DNA from: Pandoraea capi
GTDB lineage: Bacteria > Pseudomonadota > Gammaproteobacteria > Burkholderiales > Burkholderiaceae
Assembly (NCBI RefSeq): GCF_902459735.1
Contig: NZ_CABPRV010000005.1
Location: 62,001 to 126,000, forward strand
Reading direction: 5' to 3'
DNA: 64,000 bases
The position numbers and the translations under genes were made by a program. The notes under the pieces were generated by a model, which was not told the DNA's origin, made no database searches, and saw only the letters and a list, made by a program, of their open reading frames with translations. This document shows, in pieces, positions 18,441 through 27,375 of this stretch; the stretch's first letter is position 1, and every line of letters starts with the position of its first letter.

Positions 18441-19133
18441 TCAACTCGCGCGCACCAGCCCGTTGTTTTCCAGACGCACGCGGTCGCCTGGCTGAACGCC
18501 GGGGGCCGATTGATAGGTCCAGTAACGCGTCTTGCCGGTATCCATGCGGACGTACACGCGATAAACGGTGTCCGAACGGACTCGCTTTTCGACTTCGTTT
18601 CCGGCCAGACCGCCGCCGAGTGCACCGACCACCGTCATTGCCGTGCGGCCGTTACCTGCGCCGAACTGATTGCCGAGCAAGCCACCAGCCACGGCGCCGC
18701 CCACAGCGCCCAGACCGGTCGCATGACCTTCCGTGCGAATCGGTTGCACCGATTGCACGGTGCCGCAAGTCGAGCACGTCGCCGCTTGCTGTGGCGTCGG
18801 CGCGGCCGTCTGCTGGGCATACGACGGCTGCGGGGCCGGAGCGCGCTGAGGTGCTTGTTGCTGCGTTTGCTGCGACATTTGTTGTGATGCGTACGGCGTT
18901 TGCGGCTGTTCTGCATACGCGGCTTGTTGCGTCTGTGCCGCCGGCGCCGTTTGTTGCGGGCCAGTCAATGCGTACTGTGCGCTATTGCTCGTTGGCGCAG
19001 GGCCGTCGGTACTCTTCGCCACCGGCAGCACGCCGGTAATGGCGGCGACACCGAGCAGGCTGACAACGACGATACTGCCGGCAGCGGCAGCGACCAGGGG
19101 ATGCATGCGACGCGGTTGCAGATCGTTATCCAT
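18441..19133 (-). CDS. Glycine-zipper 2TM domain protein
   Basis: A 230-residue envelope protein. A single N-terminal membrane segment (about 12-35) is followed by a Gln/Ala/Pro-rich linker (about 45-115) and a CSTCGTV motif. A glycine zipper follows at about 140-185, with GGAVAGGLLGNQFG and VVGALGGGLAGNEVEKR, and a C-terminal beta-rich part resembling other 2TM_2/Rickettsia 17-kDa-like proteins. GGAGAG precedes the ATG. Family members sit in the cell envelope; a specific role is not known. Divergent from the GT87-like gene. Confidence 0.8.
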   Translation of the reverse strand: MDNDLQPRRMHPLVAAAAGSIVVVSLLGVAAITGVLPVAKSTDGPAPTSNSAQYALTGPQQTAPAAQTQQAAYAEQPQTPYASQQMSQQTQQQAPQRAPAPQPSYAQQTAAPTPQQAATCSTCGTVQSVQPIRTEGHATGLGAVGGAVAGGLLGNQFGAGNGRTAMTVVGALGGGLAGNEVEKRVRSDTVYRVYVRMDTGKTRYWTYQSAPGVQPGDRVRLENNGLVRAS

Positions 19134-19412
19134 GTTGTTCTCTCCATCGTGCGGTAAGTGCGAATCCTCTTTTGCGTGCTGGCGTGCACGGGCGATTTCG
19201 CATGAGAAAAGTTTCCGTCACCGCGAAAGGGGCATCCGTTTCATTTTGTAACGCGATGTAAGATGTGCATCGTCTGATCGACCTTCCGGTCATGTTGTTG
19301 TATCCCCTAAGCTTTTGAAAAATATAAGAATTTTCTTTGATTGAAAAGGCGTTGCGCAGGCGTCGTCTGCGGCGGATTTAACAAAAGAAACAAGTCGTGG
19401 GAGAGGCGAGAC
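19134..19412. promoter_or_regulatory. Divergent spacer, glycine-zipper gene / GT87-like gene
   Basis: A 279-bp region that must carry promoters for both flanking genes. AT-rich stretches occur near 19240-19260 and 19315-19340, but I could not assign clear -35/-10 pairs or operators. No gene is supported. Confidence 0.35.
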
Positions 19413-20720
19413 ATGAATCGACAGATGGCGTCATCCGAACTGCCGACGACGCGTCGAGGCAAGCCCTTAGGGGGCGTGTCGTTGCCGCGCGGCGTCGTGA
19501 TGGCGGCGGGTGTCGTCATGGTGCTGCAATGGGCGGCACTTGGCGCGTGGGCTTTCAGCTGGCTGATGAGCGAACGTGACGGGGCTGAGGGGACTGAGGG
19601 CATGCCGCCGCTGGGCCACGATCTGCGCGTCTTCTGGACCGTTTCGTGGATCACCACGCATCTCGGTGCATCTGCTGCCTTCGACAACGCCACGCTCGAC
19701 GCCGCGCAACTGCATTTCTTCCCCGCATACAGCGAGCTAGGGCGTTGGCTGTATCCGCCGACATTCCAGTGGCTGATTCAACCGCTGTCACGGCTGTCAT
19801 ACGGCTGGGTGTACGCGTTGTACGTCATCGTTAGCGTCGCATTGTTTGTTGTTGCCGTGAGGCGATGGCGAGTTGGGGCGGGTTGGCCGTGGCTGGTCGT
19901 CATGGCATTCCCCGGACTCTGGATCGCGATCCTGGCGGGGCAGAACTCGGTCGTGACGCTGTTGCTGATGACGGTCGCGCTAACGTATTCGGGCACTTCC
20001 CCGTTGCTTGCGGGAGTGTGCGCCGGCCTGCTCGTCATCAAACCGCAATTCGCGGTGCTGCTGCCGCTGTGGTGGCTATGCGCAAGACAGTGGCGCGCTT
20101 TGATGACGATGGCCGCGACCGCTGCGCTCTGTTGTGCGCTTACGCTGACGTGGGAGGGGTGGCCCTTGTGGCGGGCGTTCTTTGCGGCCATGTCCGCGTT
20201 CAATGTCGAGGTAGTCCAGCAAGGCGCAGGCGATATCTGGCATGCGATGCCGACGGTGTTCGCTGCGGCACGTCTGAGCGGAATCCCGTTGCCCGTGGCG
20301 TACGCACTCTACGCCATTGTGGCCGTGCCTTCGATACTCGTTGCCGCATGGCTATGGGCGAAGCGTGGGCCCTTACCGTTGCGCGTCGCTGCGGCCATGA
20401 CAGCGACGTTACTGGTTCAGCCCTATCTTCTCTACTACGAATTGGTGTGGTTGATCGTGCCGCTGTTATGCCTCGCACAAGAGGACGTCACTGTTGGCAC
20501 GAACGAAGGGCAGACGTGGCTAGCGGGGCGATTGCAGGCGTTGCTCTGGCTGCTGCCGTTACAAGCGTATCTCGCCGTACTCTGGACGCCGATGGGGCAG
20601 TGGGGTGTCGTTTTGCTGCCTGCATTGATGTGGCTGATCGGGTGGCGTGCTGTCCGCGCCATACGCGCACAACGGGCACAGCAAGCCTCACGCGCGCATA
20701 ATGTTGCGCATCGTCTGTGA
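19413..20720 (+). CDS. GT87-like polytopic glycosyltransferase (DUF2029)
   Basis: A 435-residue membrane protein with about 10 hydrophobic segments. It contains the GT87/DUF2029 hallmarks: HDLRVFWTVSWIT near residue 70, YPPTFQWLIQPLSRL near 115, and a GQNSVVTLLLMT helix. Such proteins are polyprenyl-phosphate-dependent mannosyltransferases or relatives acting on the periplasmic side. The ATG at 19413 is preceded by GAGAGGCGAG; an upstream in-frame start would add a non-hydrophobic 24-residue leader. Substrate is unknown. It is followed 30 bp later by the 200-residue unassigned protein. Confidence 0.75.
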   Translation: MNRQMASSELPTTRRGKPLGGVSLPRGVVMAAGVVMVLQWAALGAWAFSWLMSERDGAEGTEGMPPLGHDLRVFWTVSWITTHLGASAAFDNATLDAAQLHFFPAYSELGRWLYPPTFQWLIQPLSRLSYGWVYALYVIVSVALFVVAVRRWRVGAGWPWLVVMAFPGLWIAILAGQNSVVTLLLMTVALTYSGTSPLLAGVCAGLLVIKPQFAVLLPLWWLCARQWRALMTMAATAALCCALTLTWEGWPLWRAFFAAMSAFNVEVVQQGAGDIWHAMPTVFAAARLSGIPLPVAYALYAIVAVPSILVAAWLWAKRGPLPLRVAAAMTATLLVQPYLLYYELVWLIVPLLCLAQEDVTVGTNEGQTWLAGRLQALLWLLPLQAYLAVLWTPMGQWGVVLLPALMWLIGWRAVRAIRAQRAQQASRAHNVAHRL

Positions 20721-20750
20721 ACGCATCTCCCGGCGCTTGGTCGCACACTT

Positions 20751-21353
20751 ATGATCGATACGTTACCGACTCTCGAAAATCCGCTGGATGCGGCGAGCCA
20801 TCCGCATGTATATCCGTACGTCGTGCAACGTGCGTGGGTCGATATGCACGATGCGCAGGGCGACGTCAGTGAGCCGTTTTCGGACGACGTCTTCGTCACC
20901 TTGGTCCTCGATAGCCCGACCGGGCTGCGACGTTTGCAGGGTAGCGACCTGCAAGCTGCCGGACTGACGTTCGAGGCGGCGTTCGCGCAAGCGGCATCCA
21001 ACCTCTCACGTGCCTGGACTGCGCGTCATTTCGAATTCGGCATTGCCCGGCTCGACGACGGCACGATGATTGGCGGTTCGCGCGGCAATTGGATGGCGCC
21101 CGCGGGTGCTCTGGTGCTGGGGAATCTCTACCAGTCGATGGCCGAGCATTTCGAAGCGACGGAGTTCGCGGCAATCGCCGTGAACCGCACCTTCCTCGTC
21201 GCCTTTCCTACCGATACGAAGACGGTGTCGTCGCTGGCATTGCGTCAGTTGATCGAGGGCGCATCGACGGGCGCCATTCTGCCCATCTCACGTAGTTGGT
21301 TGCGACTCGACGGCGACTGGCCGTCCGCTTATCGAGGTACGCCGGCTTTCTAA
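20751..21353 (+). CDS. Unassigned protein, weakly like YtpQ/DUF1444
   Basis: A 200-residue soluble protein with no signal peptide or membrane segment. The middle section FVTLVLDSPTGLRRLQ, then AAGLTFEAAFAQAASNLSRA, loosely recalls the DUF1444 pattern in which a conserved 'A..NL' helix follows a beta strand. This is a visual resemblance only. It lies 30 bp downstream of the GT87-like gene on the same strand and may share its transcript. Codon use looks like that of its neighbours. No function is claimed. Confidence 0.6.
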   Translation: MIDTLPTLENPLDAASHPHVYPYVVQRAWVDMHDAQGDVSEPFSDDVFVTLVLDSPTGLRRLQGSDLQAAGLTFEAAFAQAASNLSRAWTARHFEFGIARLDDGTMIGGSRGNWMAPAGALVLGNLYQSMAEHFEATEFAAIAVNRTFLVAFPTDTKTVSSLALRQLIEGASTGAILPISRSWLRLDGDWPSAYRGTPAF

Positions 21354-21432
21354 ATCAGGTTTCCAGTGTTGTCTCGTTTCACATAGCCGGCGCTCGCGAC
21401 CCCAAAACGGGACATGGGACGCTACCTAGACT

Positions 21433-21462
21433 CGGTGAGGGCACATTCCGTTGCCCTCACCG
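21433..21462 (+). repeat. Perfect 11-bp inverted repeat upstream of the orphan gene
   Basis: Arms CGGTGAGGGCA (21433-21443) and TGCCCTCACCG (21452-21462) flank an 8-nt loop. The right arm ends at the start of the putative ribosome-binding site GGAGA (21462-21466), 10 bp before the ATG at 21473. It could be a protein operator or an mRNA hairpin that limits ribosome access. Confidence 0.8.
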
Positions 21463-21472
21463 GAGACCACGT

Positions 21473-22606
21473 ATGCCAGCTTTGCCCTCGGTATCGTCTT
21501 ACGCGACTCATTCCTACGCAGCTCATACGGCTTCCTCGACGGGACACACATCTTCCGTCTTCCTCTCACCGATTGGCTCTGTGCAAATTCGGAGTACTGC
21601 GTTCTCCGAGGCGTTCAACGGTGCACGCGTGCTTCGCGCCGTCGCCGAGCCACGTGCGTCCGCGCAATGCCGTACGGTGTTGCCGCAAGCGTCTCCCGTC
21701 GAGGTTCAGGTCGAGGGGAGAACGATCATGCATCTGCATTCCGAGCCGGACCGCGTGGGCTTTCTCAACGAAAATCGGGTCAGTGCCGTATGGATGGAGA
21801 TGCTCGGTGCTACCCGTACTGAGGATGGATGTCCGGCCACCGTACGTCCCGGGGAGGTGGCCACCGATATCGCGGATCGCATGGCGTGTCTTGGTGTCGG
21901 TGCCGGTGGGTCTCGGCGCGCCGAGGCGCAGGTGCCGTCCACCCCGCAGGAGGTCAGCGATGTCAGTAATGTCGGCGAGATTCGTGACCTCAGCCTTCCC
22001 GTGGATACGAGTGAGTTCGCCACGGTGGAGGCGTTATCACTCCCATCGATCTACCTTCGCGAGCCGGGATTCGAGCCGGGCACGATGGCGGCGCTCGAAT
22101 ATGACCTCGGTTGGCGTGCGCTCGCCCCATCGTGGCGTTCGGTGATGCCGTCGGTCGATGAAAGCGTCTGGTCGTCCGATCCGAATACGGCCTTATTCTG
22201 CGCAGTTGGACGCGCGGTTCTACCGCATCTTGCGACGCACGAATCGGGGCAGCTCATGGACGAGATCTGCGTGCGAATCGTGTCGTTTCACATGCACGCG
22301 GGTGGCCTGGTGGACTGTCTGGCCAACGTCACCCAATCCGTGGCGCGCCTGTCGGCTGATGGACAGCCGACATCGGTCGCCGCCATCGAGATTGCCGATT
22401 TCATGCGTGAGTGCGCAGGAATCGACTGGCGAGATTCGATCGTTGGACGGGAAGGGGAGGACGCGCTGACGCGTCGCCGGGAGGCATGTTCGGAAACCAC
22501 GACGCCGGTGCCGACATCCACCTTACCGGCGACGTCCCCGGACGATCGCGAATTGCCCGATGAGGAGGATACGTCGCTGCGTCGTGAGCGTTCGACGTCC
22601 CTATGA
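21473..22606 (+). CDS. Orphan protein with Ser/Thr/Ala-rich N-terminus
   Basis: A 377-residue protein I do not recognise. The first 60 residues or so are rich in Ser, Thr, Ala and His with few acidic residues (MPALPSVSSYATHSYAAHTA). The centre is mixed, with acidic stretches (SLPVDTSEFATVEAL). A helical part near 260-340 includes LMDEICVRIVSFHMHAGGLV, and the C-terminus is polar and Thr/Asp/Glu rich. There is no signal peptide or membrane segment. The amphipathic Ser/Thr-rich N-terminus is of the kind seen in type III secretion substrates, but that is speculation. The start is fixed by GGAGA before ATG 21473. It is preceded by a perfect inverted repeat and convergent with lysS. Confidence 0.65.
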   Translation: MPALPSVSSYATHSYAAHTASSTGHTSSVFLSPIGSVQIRSTAFSEAFNGARVLRAVAEPRASAQCRTVLPQASPVEVQVEGRTIMHLHSEPDRVGFLNENRVSAVWMEMLGATRTEDGCPATVRPGEVATDIADRMACLGVGAGGSRRAEAQVPSTPQEVSDVSNVGEIRDLSLPVDTSEFATVEALSLPSIYLREPGFEPGTMAALEYDLGWRALAPSWRSVMPSVDESVWSSDPNTALFCAVGRAVLPHLATHESGQLMDEICVRIVSFHMHAGGLVDCLANVTQSVARLSADGQPTSVAAIEIADFMRECAGIDWRDSIVGREGEDALTRRREACSETTTPVPTSTLPATSPDDRELPDEEDTSLRRERSTSL

Positions 22607-22640
22607 AAAAAGCCGCAGCCCCCGACAAGGGCTGCGGCTT
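22606..22640 (-). terminator. lysS terminator
   Basis: A 12-bp stem (22610-22621 with 22629-22640; core GCCGCAGCCC / GGGCTGCGGC) with a 7-nt loop. On the minus strand it is followed by TTTTTT, giving a classical terminator for lysS. On the plus strand the T-tract is poor, so termination of the orphan gene is less certain. Confidence 0.85.
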
Positions 22641-22668
22641 CATCTTGCGTTGGTTGCGTGCCGACCGA

Positions 22669-24213
22669 TCAGTCTTCGCGGCGCAGGTGCGGGAAGAGCA
22701 GCACGTCGCGAATGTTGGGGCTGTCGGTGAGCAGCATGATCAGACGATCGATGCCGATGCCGCAACCGCCTGTCGGGGGCATGCCGTATTCGAGCGCGCG
22801 AATGTAGTCGGCGTCGTAATACATGGCTTCTTCATCGCCCGCATCCTTCTGATCGACTTGCGCACGGAAACGTGCGGCCTGGTCTTCCGGATCGTTCAGC
22901 TCCGAGAAGCCGTTGGCGATCTCGCGGCCCGTGATGAACAACTCGAAACGCTCGGTGATGCCCGGCAGCGTGTCCGACGCGCGTGCCAGCGGCGAGACCT
23001 CTACCGGGTAGTCGACGATGAACGTCGGTTCCCAGAGCTGGCTCTCCGCCGTTTCTTCGAACAGCGCCAGTTGCAGCGCGCCGAGACCGGCGTTCTTGAA
23101 CTGCGGTGCATCGGTCTTCACGCCGTACTTGGCGAGCGCGCCGCGCACGAAGTCGATATCCGCGAGTTGCGCTTCGGTGTACTCCGGCGCGTACTTCAGG
23201 ATGGCTTCGACGATCGTCAGGCGATGGAACGGCTTGGCCAGATCCAGTTCGCGACCCTGATATTCGATGGTTGCCGTGCCGCGTGCGTCGACGGCCGCGC
23301 GACGGATCAGGGCTTCCGTGAAGTCCATCAGCCAACGGTAGTCCGTGTAGGCTGCGTAGAACTCCATCATCGTGAACTCCGGATTGTGGCGCGGCGACAC
23401 GCCTTCATTACGGAAGTTACGGTTGATTTCGAACACGCGCTCGAAGCCGCCGACGATCAGACGCTTCAGATAGAGCTCGGGGGCGATACGCAGATACATC
23501 TGCATGTCGAGCGCATTGTGGTGCGTGATGAACGGCTTGGCTGCCGCGCCGCCCGGAATCGGGTGCAGCATCGGCGTCTCGACTTCCATGAAGTCGGCGT
23601 TCGTCATGTACTGGCGGATCGAGGCGATGGCCTTCGCACGTGCGCGGAACGTGTTGCGGGTTTCCGGCGACGTGATGAGATCGACGTAGCGCTGACGATA
23701 CTTCGTTTCCTGATCGGCCAGACCGTGGAACTTGTCCGGCAGCGGGCGCAGCGCCTTGGCGAGCAGACGCAGTTCCTTCACCTTGACCGACAGTTCGCCG
23801 GTGCGCGTGCGGAACAGCGTGCCGGTTGCGGCGATGATGTCACCGATGTCCCAACCCTTGAACGCCGTCATCGAATCGGCGCCCACGTCGTCGCGACCGA
23901 TGAAGAACTGAATCTGACCGCTGCCATCCTGCACGGTGGCGAAAGCGGCCTTGCCCATCACGCGCTTGAGCATCATGCGACCGGCCACCGACACGGCGAC
24001 GGGTTCGGCTTCAAGCGTTTCGTTGTCGACGTCCTGATAGCGTGCCTGAAGATCGCCGGCGTGCTGTTCGGGGCGGAAGTCGTTCGGGAATGCCACGCCG
24101 CCCGCGCGAATCGCCGTCAACTTCTCGCGACGCTCGGCGATGAGCTTGTTGTCGTCCTGCGGCAGGTCGTTGGCCTGATTGGCCGAATCGGCCGGGATGT
24201 TTTGATCGGTCAT
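22669..24213 (-). CDS. lysS: Lysyl-tRNA synthetase, class II
   Basis: A 514-residue class II enzyme charging tRNA-Lys. An OB-fold anticodon-binding domain is at about residues 60-170 ([20 protein letters not shown]). The catalytic domain has motif 1 near [16 protein letters not shown], motif 2 [20 protein letters not shown] and motif 3 [13 protein letters not shown]. The start [10 protein letters not shown] is chosen over an in-frame codon 75 bp upstream that overlaps the ivy-like gene's end. It is the last gene of the prfB-ivy-lysS minus-strand run. Confidence 0.97.
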   Translation of the reverse strand: MTDQNIPADSANQANDLPQDDNKLIAERREKLTAIRAGGVAFPNDFRPEQHAGDLQARYQDVDNETLEAEPVAVSVAGRMMLKRVMGKAAFATVQDGSGQIQFFIGRDDVGADSMTAFKGWDIGDIIAATGTLFRTRTGELSVKVKELRLLAKALRPLPDKFHGLADQETKYRQRYVDLITSPETRNTFRARAKAIASIRQYMTNADFMEVETPMLHPIPGGAAAKPFITHHNALDMQMYLRIAPELYLKRLIVGGFERVFEINRNFRNEGVSPRHNPEFTMMEFYAAYTDYRWLMDFTEALIRRAAVDARGTATIEYQGRELDLAKPFHRLTIVEAILKYAPEYTEAQLADIDFVRGALAKYGVKTDAPQFKNAGLGALQLALFEETAESQLWEPTFIVDYPVEVSPLARASDTLPGITERFELFITGREIANGFSELNDPEDQAARFRAQVDQKDAGDEEAMYYDADYIRALEYGMPPTGGCGIGIDRLIMLLTDSPNIRDVLLFPHLRRED

Positions 24214-24229
24214 GATGCGAACGATGAAG

Positions 24230-24709
24230 TTATTCGGTAAAACGCAGCGTGTGGAGCAGGGCATTCTTGAGCGAGCCGTCGGGCGCACCCAGCCAGATCA
24301 GTTCCGTGCGGTCCTGATGCGGGCTGGCATTGGCCGCTGCACTGGGGTCTCGCACAAACAACGCCGCGATGGCCTGCGAGCGCGGCTCATACAGGATATG
24401 GACGTACTCGCTCGGGCAATCGTGCGGCTTGCAACTCTGCACCAGCAGCCAGGGCTTGCCTGCGACGCTCACGCGTTGCGATGGCGTCGAGGTGCCACCC
24501 TGACGCACCCATGCGGGTACATTGCGCGGTGCAACGATGCGTGCGTAAGCGCCCGAAAAATCCGGGCGCTTGAGCAGTTCATGCAGGTACGGTCCCGTCT
24601 CGGGACTTGCACCCGGTGCACCCGGCGAACTGGCCGGGGCAGCAACGGCGGCGCGCTGCAAGCACAGCGCACTCACCACCCACACGGCTAGCGTGCGGAC
24701 AAACGCCAT
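24230..24709 (-). CDS. ivy: Ivy-family lysozyme inhibitor
   Basis: A 159-residue periplasmic protein with a signal peptide (about residues 1-24, cleavage after AAVA). It has the Ivy inhibitory loop CKPHDC at residues 94-99, where the His inserts into the C-type lysozyme active site, and the family strand [15 protein letters not shown] near 65-79, parallel to E. coli Ivy. Ivy proteins protect the cell wall against host lysozyme. They may also restrain the cell's own lytic enzymes. It lies 3 bp after the prfB stop codon and 16 bp before lysS, so translation is probably coupled to prfB, an unusual operon position. Confidence 0.85.
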   Translation of the reverse strand: MAFVRTLAVWVVSALCLQRAAVAAPASSPGAPGASPETGPYLHELLKRPDFSGAYARIVAPRNVPAWVRQGGTSTPSQRVSVAGKPWLLVQSCKPHDCPSEYVHILYEPRSQAIAALFVRDPSAAANASPHQDRTELIWLGAPDGSLKNALLHTLRFTE

Positions 24710-24712
24710 TCC

Positions 24713-25817
24713 TTACACTCCCTGCTTGAGACTCGCGGAGATGAAGTCGTCCAGATCGCCATCGAGCACCTTGCCGGTGTTGCCGGTTTCGACGCTGGTG
24801 CGCAGGTCCTTGACGCGCGACTGGTCGAGCACGTACGAGCGAATCTGGTGACCCCAGCCCACATCCGTCTTGCTAGATTCAAGCTTGTCCTGCTCGGCAC
24901 GACGCTTGCGCATCTCGTGTTCGAACAGACGCGAGCGCAGCATGTCCCACGCTTCGGCGCGGTTACGGTGCTGGGAGCGGTCGTTCTGGCAGGCCACGAC
25001 GATGCCCGTCGGGATGTGCGTCAGACGCACGGCGGAGTCGGTCTTGTTGATGTGCTGACCGCCCGCACCCGAGGCGCGATAGGTATCGGTACGCACGTCG
25101 GCCGGATTGATTTCGATATCGATCGAATCATCGACTTCCGGGTACACGAACAAGCTGGCGAACGACGTGTGACGGCCACCCGACGAATCGAACGGCGACT
25201 TGCGCACGAGACGGTGCACACCGGTTTCGGTACGCAGATAACCGTAGGCGTAGTCGCCCGTGACCTTGAGCGAGGCGCTCTTGATGCCGGCGACGTCGCC
25301 GTCCGACACTTCGAGGACTTCGGCCTTGAAGCCTTTGCGCTCGCAATAACGCAGGTACTGGCGCAGCAACATGCCGGCCCAGTCGTTGGCCTCGGTGCCG
25401 CCGGCGCCGGCCTGAATGTCGATGAAGCAGTTGTTCGGGTCGGCCGGGTTGTTGAACATCCGGCGGAACTCCATGTCACCCACGCGGGCTTCGAGCCCCT
25501 TCGTGTCGCCTTCAAGCGCCACGAGCGAGTCTTCGTCACCTTCCTCGCGAGCCATGTCGAACAGCTCCTGCGTGTCGGAGAGGCCGGCGTCGAGTTCGGT
25601 CAGATTGGTGACCACGCTGTCGAGCGCCTTCTTCTCCTTGCCCAGTGCCTGAGCACGCTTGGAGTCGTTCCAGATGTTGGGATCTTCGAGTTCTTTGTTG
25701 ACTTCCGTCAGGCGAGCTTGCTTGACATCGAAGTCAAAGATACCCCCTGAGCTCGCCCACGCGAGTGCGAAGGTCGGCGAGCAGGGATTCGAGGGCGTTG
25801 AGGCGTTCGGCTTCCAT
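24713..25817 (-). CDS. prfB: Peptide chain release factor 2, programmed +1 frameshift
   Basis: RF2 terminates translation at UGA and UAA. Translation starts at ATG 25817 ([20 protein letters not shown]). After 27 codons it meets the slip site CTT TGA C at 25739 to 25733, preceded by a Shine-Dalgarno-like AGGGGG. Skipping one T (25736) joins a 340-codon frame, giving 367 residues, the family length. The second frame carries the SPF recognition motif ([14 protein letters not shown]) and the catalytic GGQ ([15 protein letters not shown]). This autoregulatory frameshift is known from E. coli prfB. The lysS gene lies downstream, as in E. coli. Confidence 0.97.
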
Positions 25818-25851
25818 GAGCTATGACAGTTGCGAATTCGGGAAAACCGCA

Positions 25852-25857
25852 ATTATA
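25852..25857 (-). promoter_or_regulatory. Probable prfB -10 element
   Basis: On the minus strand TATAAT lies 35 bp upstream of the prfB ATG. A clear -35 at 16-18 bp is not visible. A GC-rich imperfect stem (AAGCCCC at 25866-25872 and GGGGCTT at 25891-25897) lies between this element and the DUF1127 stop. Confidence 0.5.
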
Positions 25858-25919
25858 GCGCAGCGAAGCCCCTGTTTCCCTGACTTTTCGGGGGCTTTTG
25901 ACGACTTTCGGACAGTGGC

Positions 25920-26141
25920 TTAACGCGACGTCTGACGCAGACCGAACGCATCGCGCGCATAGCCGACATCCGCGAGAGACGTATCGTCGAACGATGCGAG
26001 CGCTTCGGCTTGCAGCGTTTGCTCATAGTGCATGCGCCACTGATCAATGGCACGGAAGAACAGGCCGAGCGGCGTGACCGGCGCAGCAACGACCGGGGCG
26101 GAAGCGTTGAGGTTGGCAGCGGCGGACAGAGGGCGGTACAT
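25920..26141 (-). CDS. DUF1127-like small protein
   Basis: A 73-residue protein whose C-terminus LASFDDTSLADVGYARDAFG follows the DUF1127 pattern (leucine-aspartate helix, then D-[IV]-G-x-x-R). The middle has a Trp/Arg-rich helix (FFRAIDQWRMHYEQT). ATG 26141 has GAAGGAAG at good spacing, so a longer in-frame start is rejected. DUF1127 proteins are small basic proteins, some linked to RNA metabolism or phosphate/carbon regulation. It is divergent from the LysR gene, a common arrangement in which the regulator controls its neighbour. Confidence 0.75.
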   Translation of the reverse strand: MYRPLSAAANLNASAPVVAAPVTPLGLFFRAIDQWRMHYEQTLQAEALASFDDTSLADVGYARDAFGLRQTSR

Positions 26142-26414
26142 GGTGTGACTTCCTTCACAAGGTGCGACACGAGGGCCGGAGGCGGAATGCCTGGGTGGGC
26201 ATCGCATTAGGGATAACCCGAATCTTATGCCTTTCGCGTGCACTAAAAAAGTGAATTGTTAAGGTGATTTTGTTCACTATTATTGAAGTGATGGCGGCCG
26301 ACGCGTAACATTTCACGATTGGCCGCCGGTCTTGTTGCGGCAGACCGAAAGCACGATGTCGCCTTGGCGTCGTCGTGCGGCCTTGTCGTCACGCGATTTG
26401 CCCTGGAGCCCGTC
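26142..26414. promoter_or_regulatory. DUF1127/LysR divergent control region
   Basis: A 273-bp spacer, AT-rich at 26240-26290. It contains GTGAA at 26251-26255 and TTCAC at 26273-26277 (GTGAA-N17-TTCAC), a symmetrical pair of the sort bound by LysR-type dimers. The pair lies 110 bp from the DUF1127 ATG and about 140 bp from the LysR ATG. Confidence 0.45.
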
Positions 26415-27311
26415 ATGGACTTTCTGCAACTTCAGACTTTTAAAGCCATCGTCGATGAGGGCAGCGTGCTGGGCGCGGCCGAGGCGCTGCACTGTGTGCA
26501 ATCGAACGTGACGGCGCGCATCCGGTCCCTGGAGCACACGGTAGGCGTGAAGCTTTTCCACCGGCAGGGGCGACGTCTGCAACTCACGCCGAGCGGGCGT
26601 ACGCTGCTTGGTTACGCGGACCGGATTCTCGCGCTATCGCGCGAAGCGAGCGCGGCACTCAATCCTGCGAACGAACCGTCGGGGGATTTCTCTCTGGGCG
26701 CCATCGAATCGTCGGCCACGTCGCGCTTGCCTGCGGTGCTGGCAAGGTTCCACGCGGCCTATCCGAAAGTGCGTCTGAATCTGGTGACGGATACATCGTT
26801 GAACCTGCTCGACGAAATCCAGCACGGACGCGTCGATGCCGCGCTGATCGCAGGCACCGCATGTCTCGAAGCACAGGCGCAAATGTCGGTCGTCGCGGAC
26901 GAGATCTACCGCGAACCGATCGTGCTGGTCGCCCCGGCACGAGCGGGACGCGTGCACGAGGCTTCCGATCTGGCCGGCGCTACGCTGCTCATGTGGCCGC
27001 CGGGCTGCCCGTATCGCGGCACGATGGAGCAGTGGCTGGCGTCGAACGCGGTCACGCCGGGGCGCGTCTTGAGTTACGGAAGCTACGCGACCATCGTCGC
27101 TTGCGTGGGTGCCGGCGTGGGCTATTCCCTCGTGCCTCGCGGCATCTATCTGCGGTACCGACAGGAGGCGAACATCGTGGGGCACGCGATGGAGGATCTG
27201 GCAGCGGTCCCCAACTTCTTCGTTCGGCACCGCGGCGTGGATGTGCACCCTGCGCGAGAAGCGTTTCTGCGGGTGATGCGTGAGTATGTTGCCGAGGCGC
27301 AACCCGCGTAG
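26415..27311 (+). CDS. LysR-family transcriptional regulator
   Basis: A 298-residue LTTR. The N-terminal winged HTH (MDFLQLQTFKAIVDEGSVLG; recognition helix around QSNVTARIRSLE, residues 30-41) is followed by the linker helix. The effector domain spans about 90-290 (FSLGAIESSATSRLPAVLA). Within the family it resembles PerR/YoeB-like regulators that control a divergently transcribed small gene. ATG 26415 is preceded by CTGGAG; an in-frame start 96 bp upstream would lie in the divergent promoter region. The effector is unknown. Downstream lies the 9-bp tandem repeat. Confidence 0.9.
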   Translation: MDFLQLQTFKAIVDEGSVLGAAEALHCVQSNVTARIRSLEHTVGVKLFHRQGRRLQLTPSGRTLLGYADRILALSREASAALNPANEPSGDFSLGAIESSATSRLPAVLARFHAAYPKVRLNLVTDTSLNLLDEIQHGRVDAALIAGTACLEAQAQMSVVADEIYREPIVLVAPARAGRVHEASDLAGATLLMWPPGCPYRGTMEQWLASNAVTPGRVLSYGSYATIVACVGAGVGYSLVPRGIYLRYRQEANIVGHAMEDLAAVPNFFVRHRGVDVHPAREAFLRVMREYVAEAQPA

Positions 27312-27375
27312 ACGGGATGTGCGGCGCCGTGAATGCCATGCCGGGACGAGGCGTAACCCGGCTGAGATATCGAGG

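Noticed and set aside
22603-24240. A 545-codon open frame on the plus strand
   Set aside because: It is antisense to lysS, with composition expected of the reverse frame of a GC-rich gene, and has no family resemblance.
24713-25852. prfB as a frameshifted pseudogene
   Set aside because: The shift is the conserved programmed CTTTGAC site with an upstream Shine-Dalgarno-like element, and both parts are intact.
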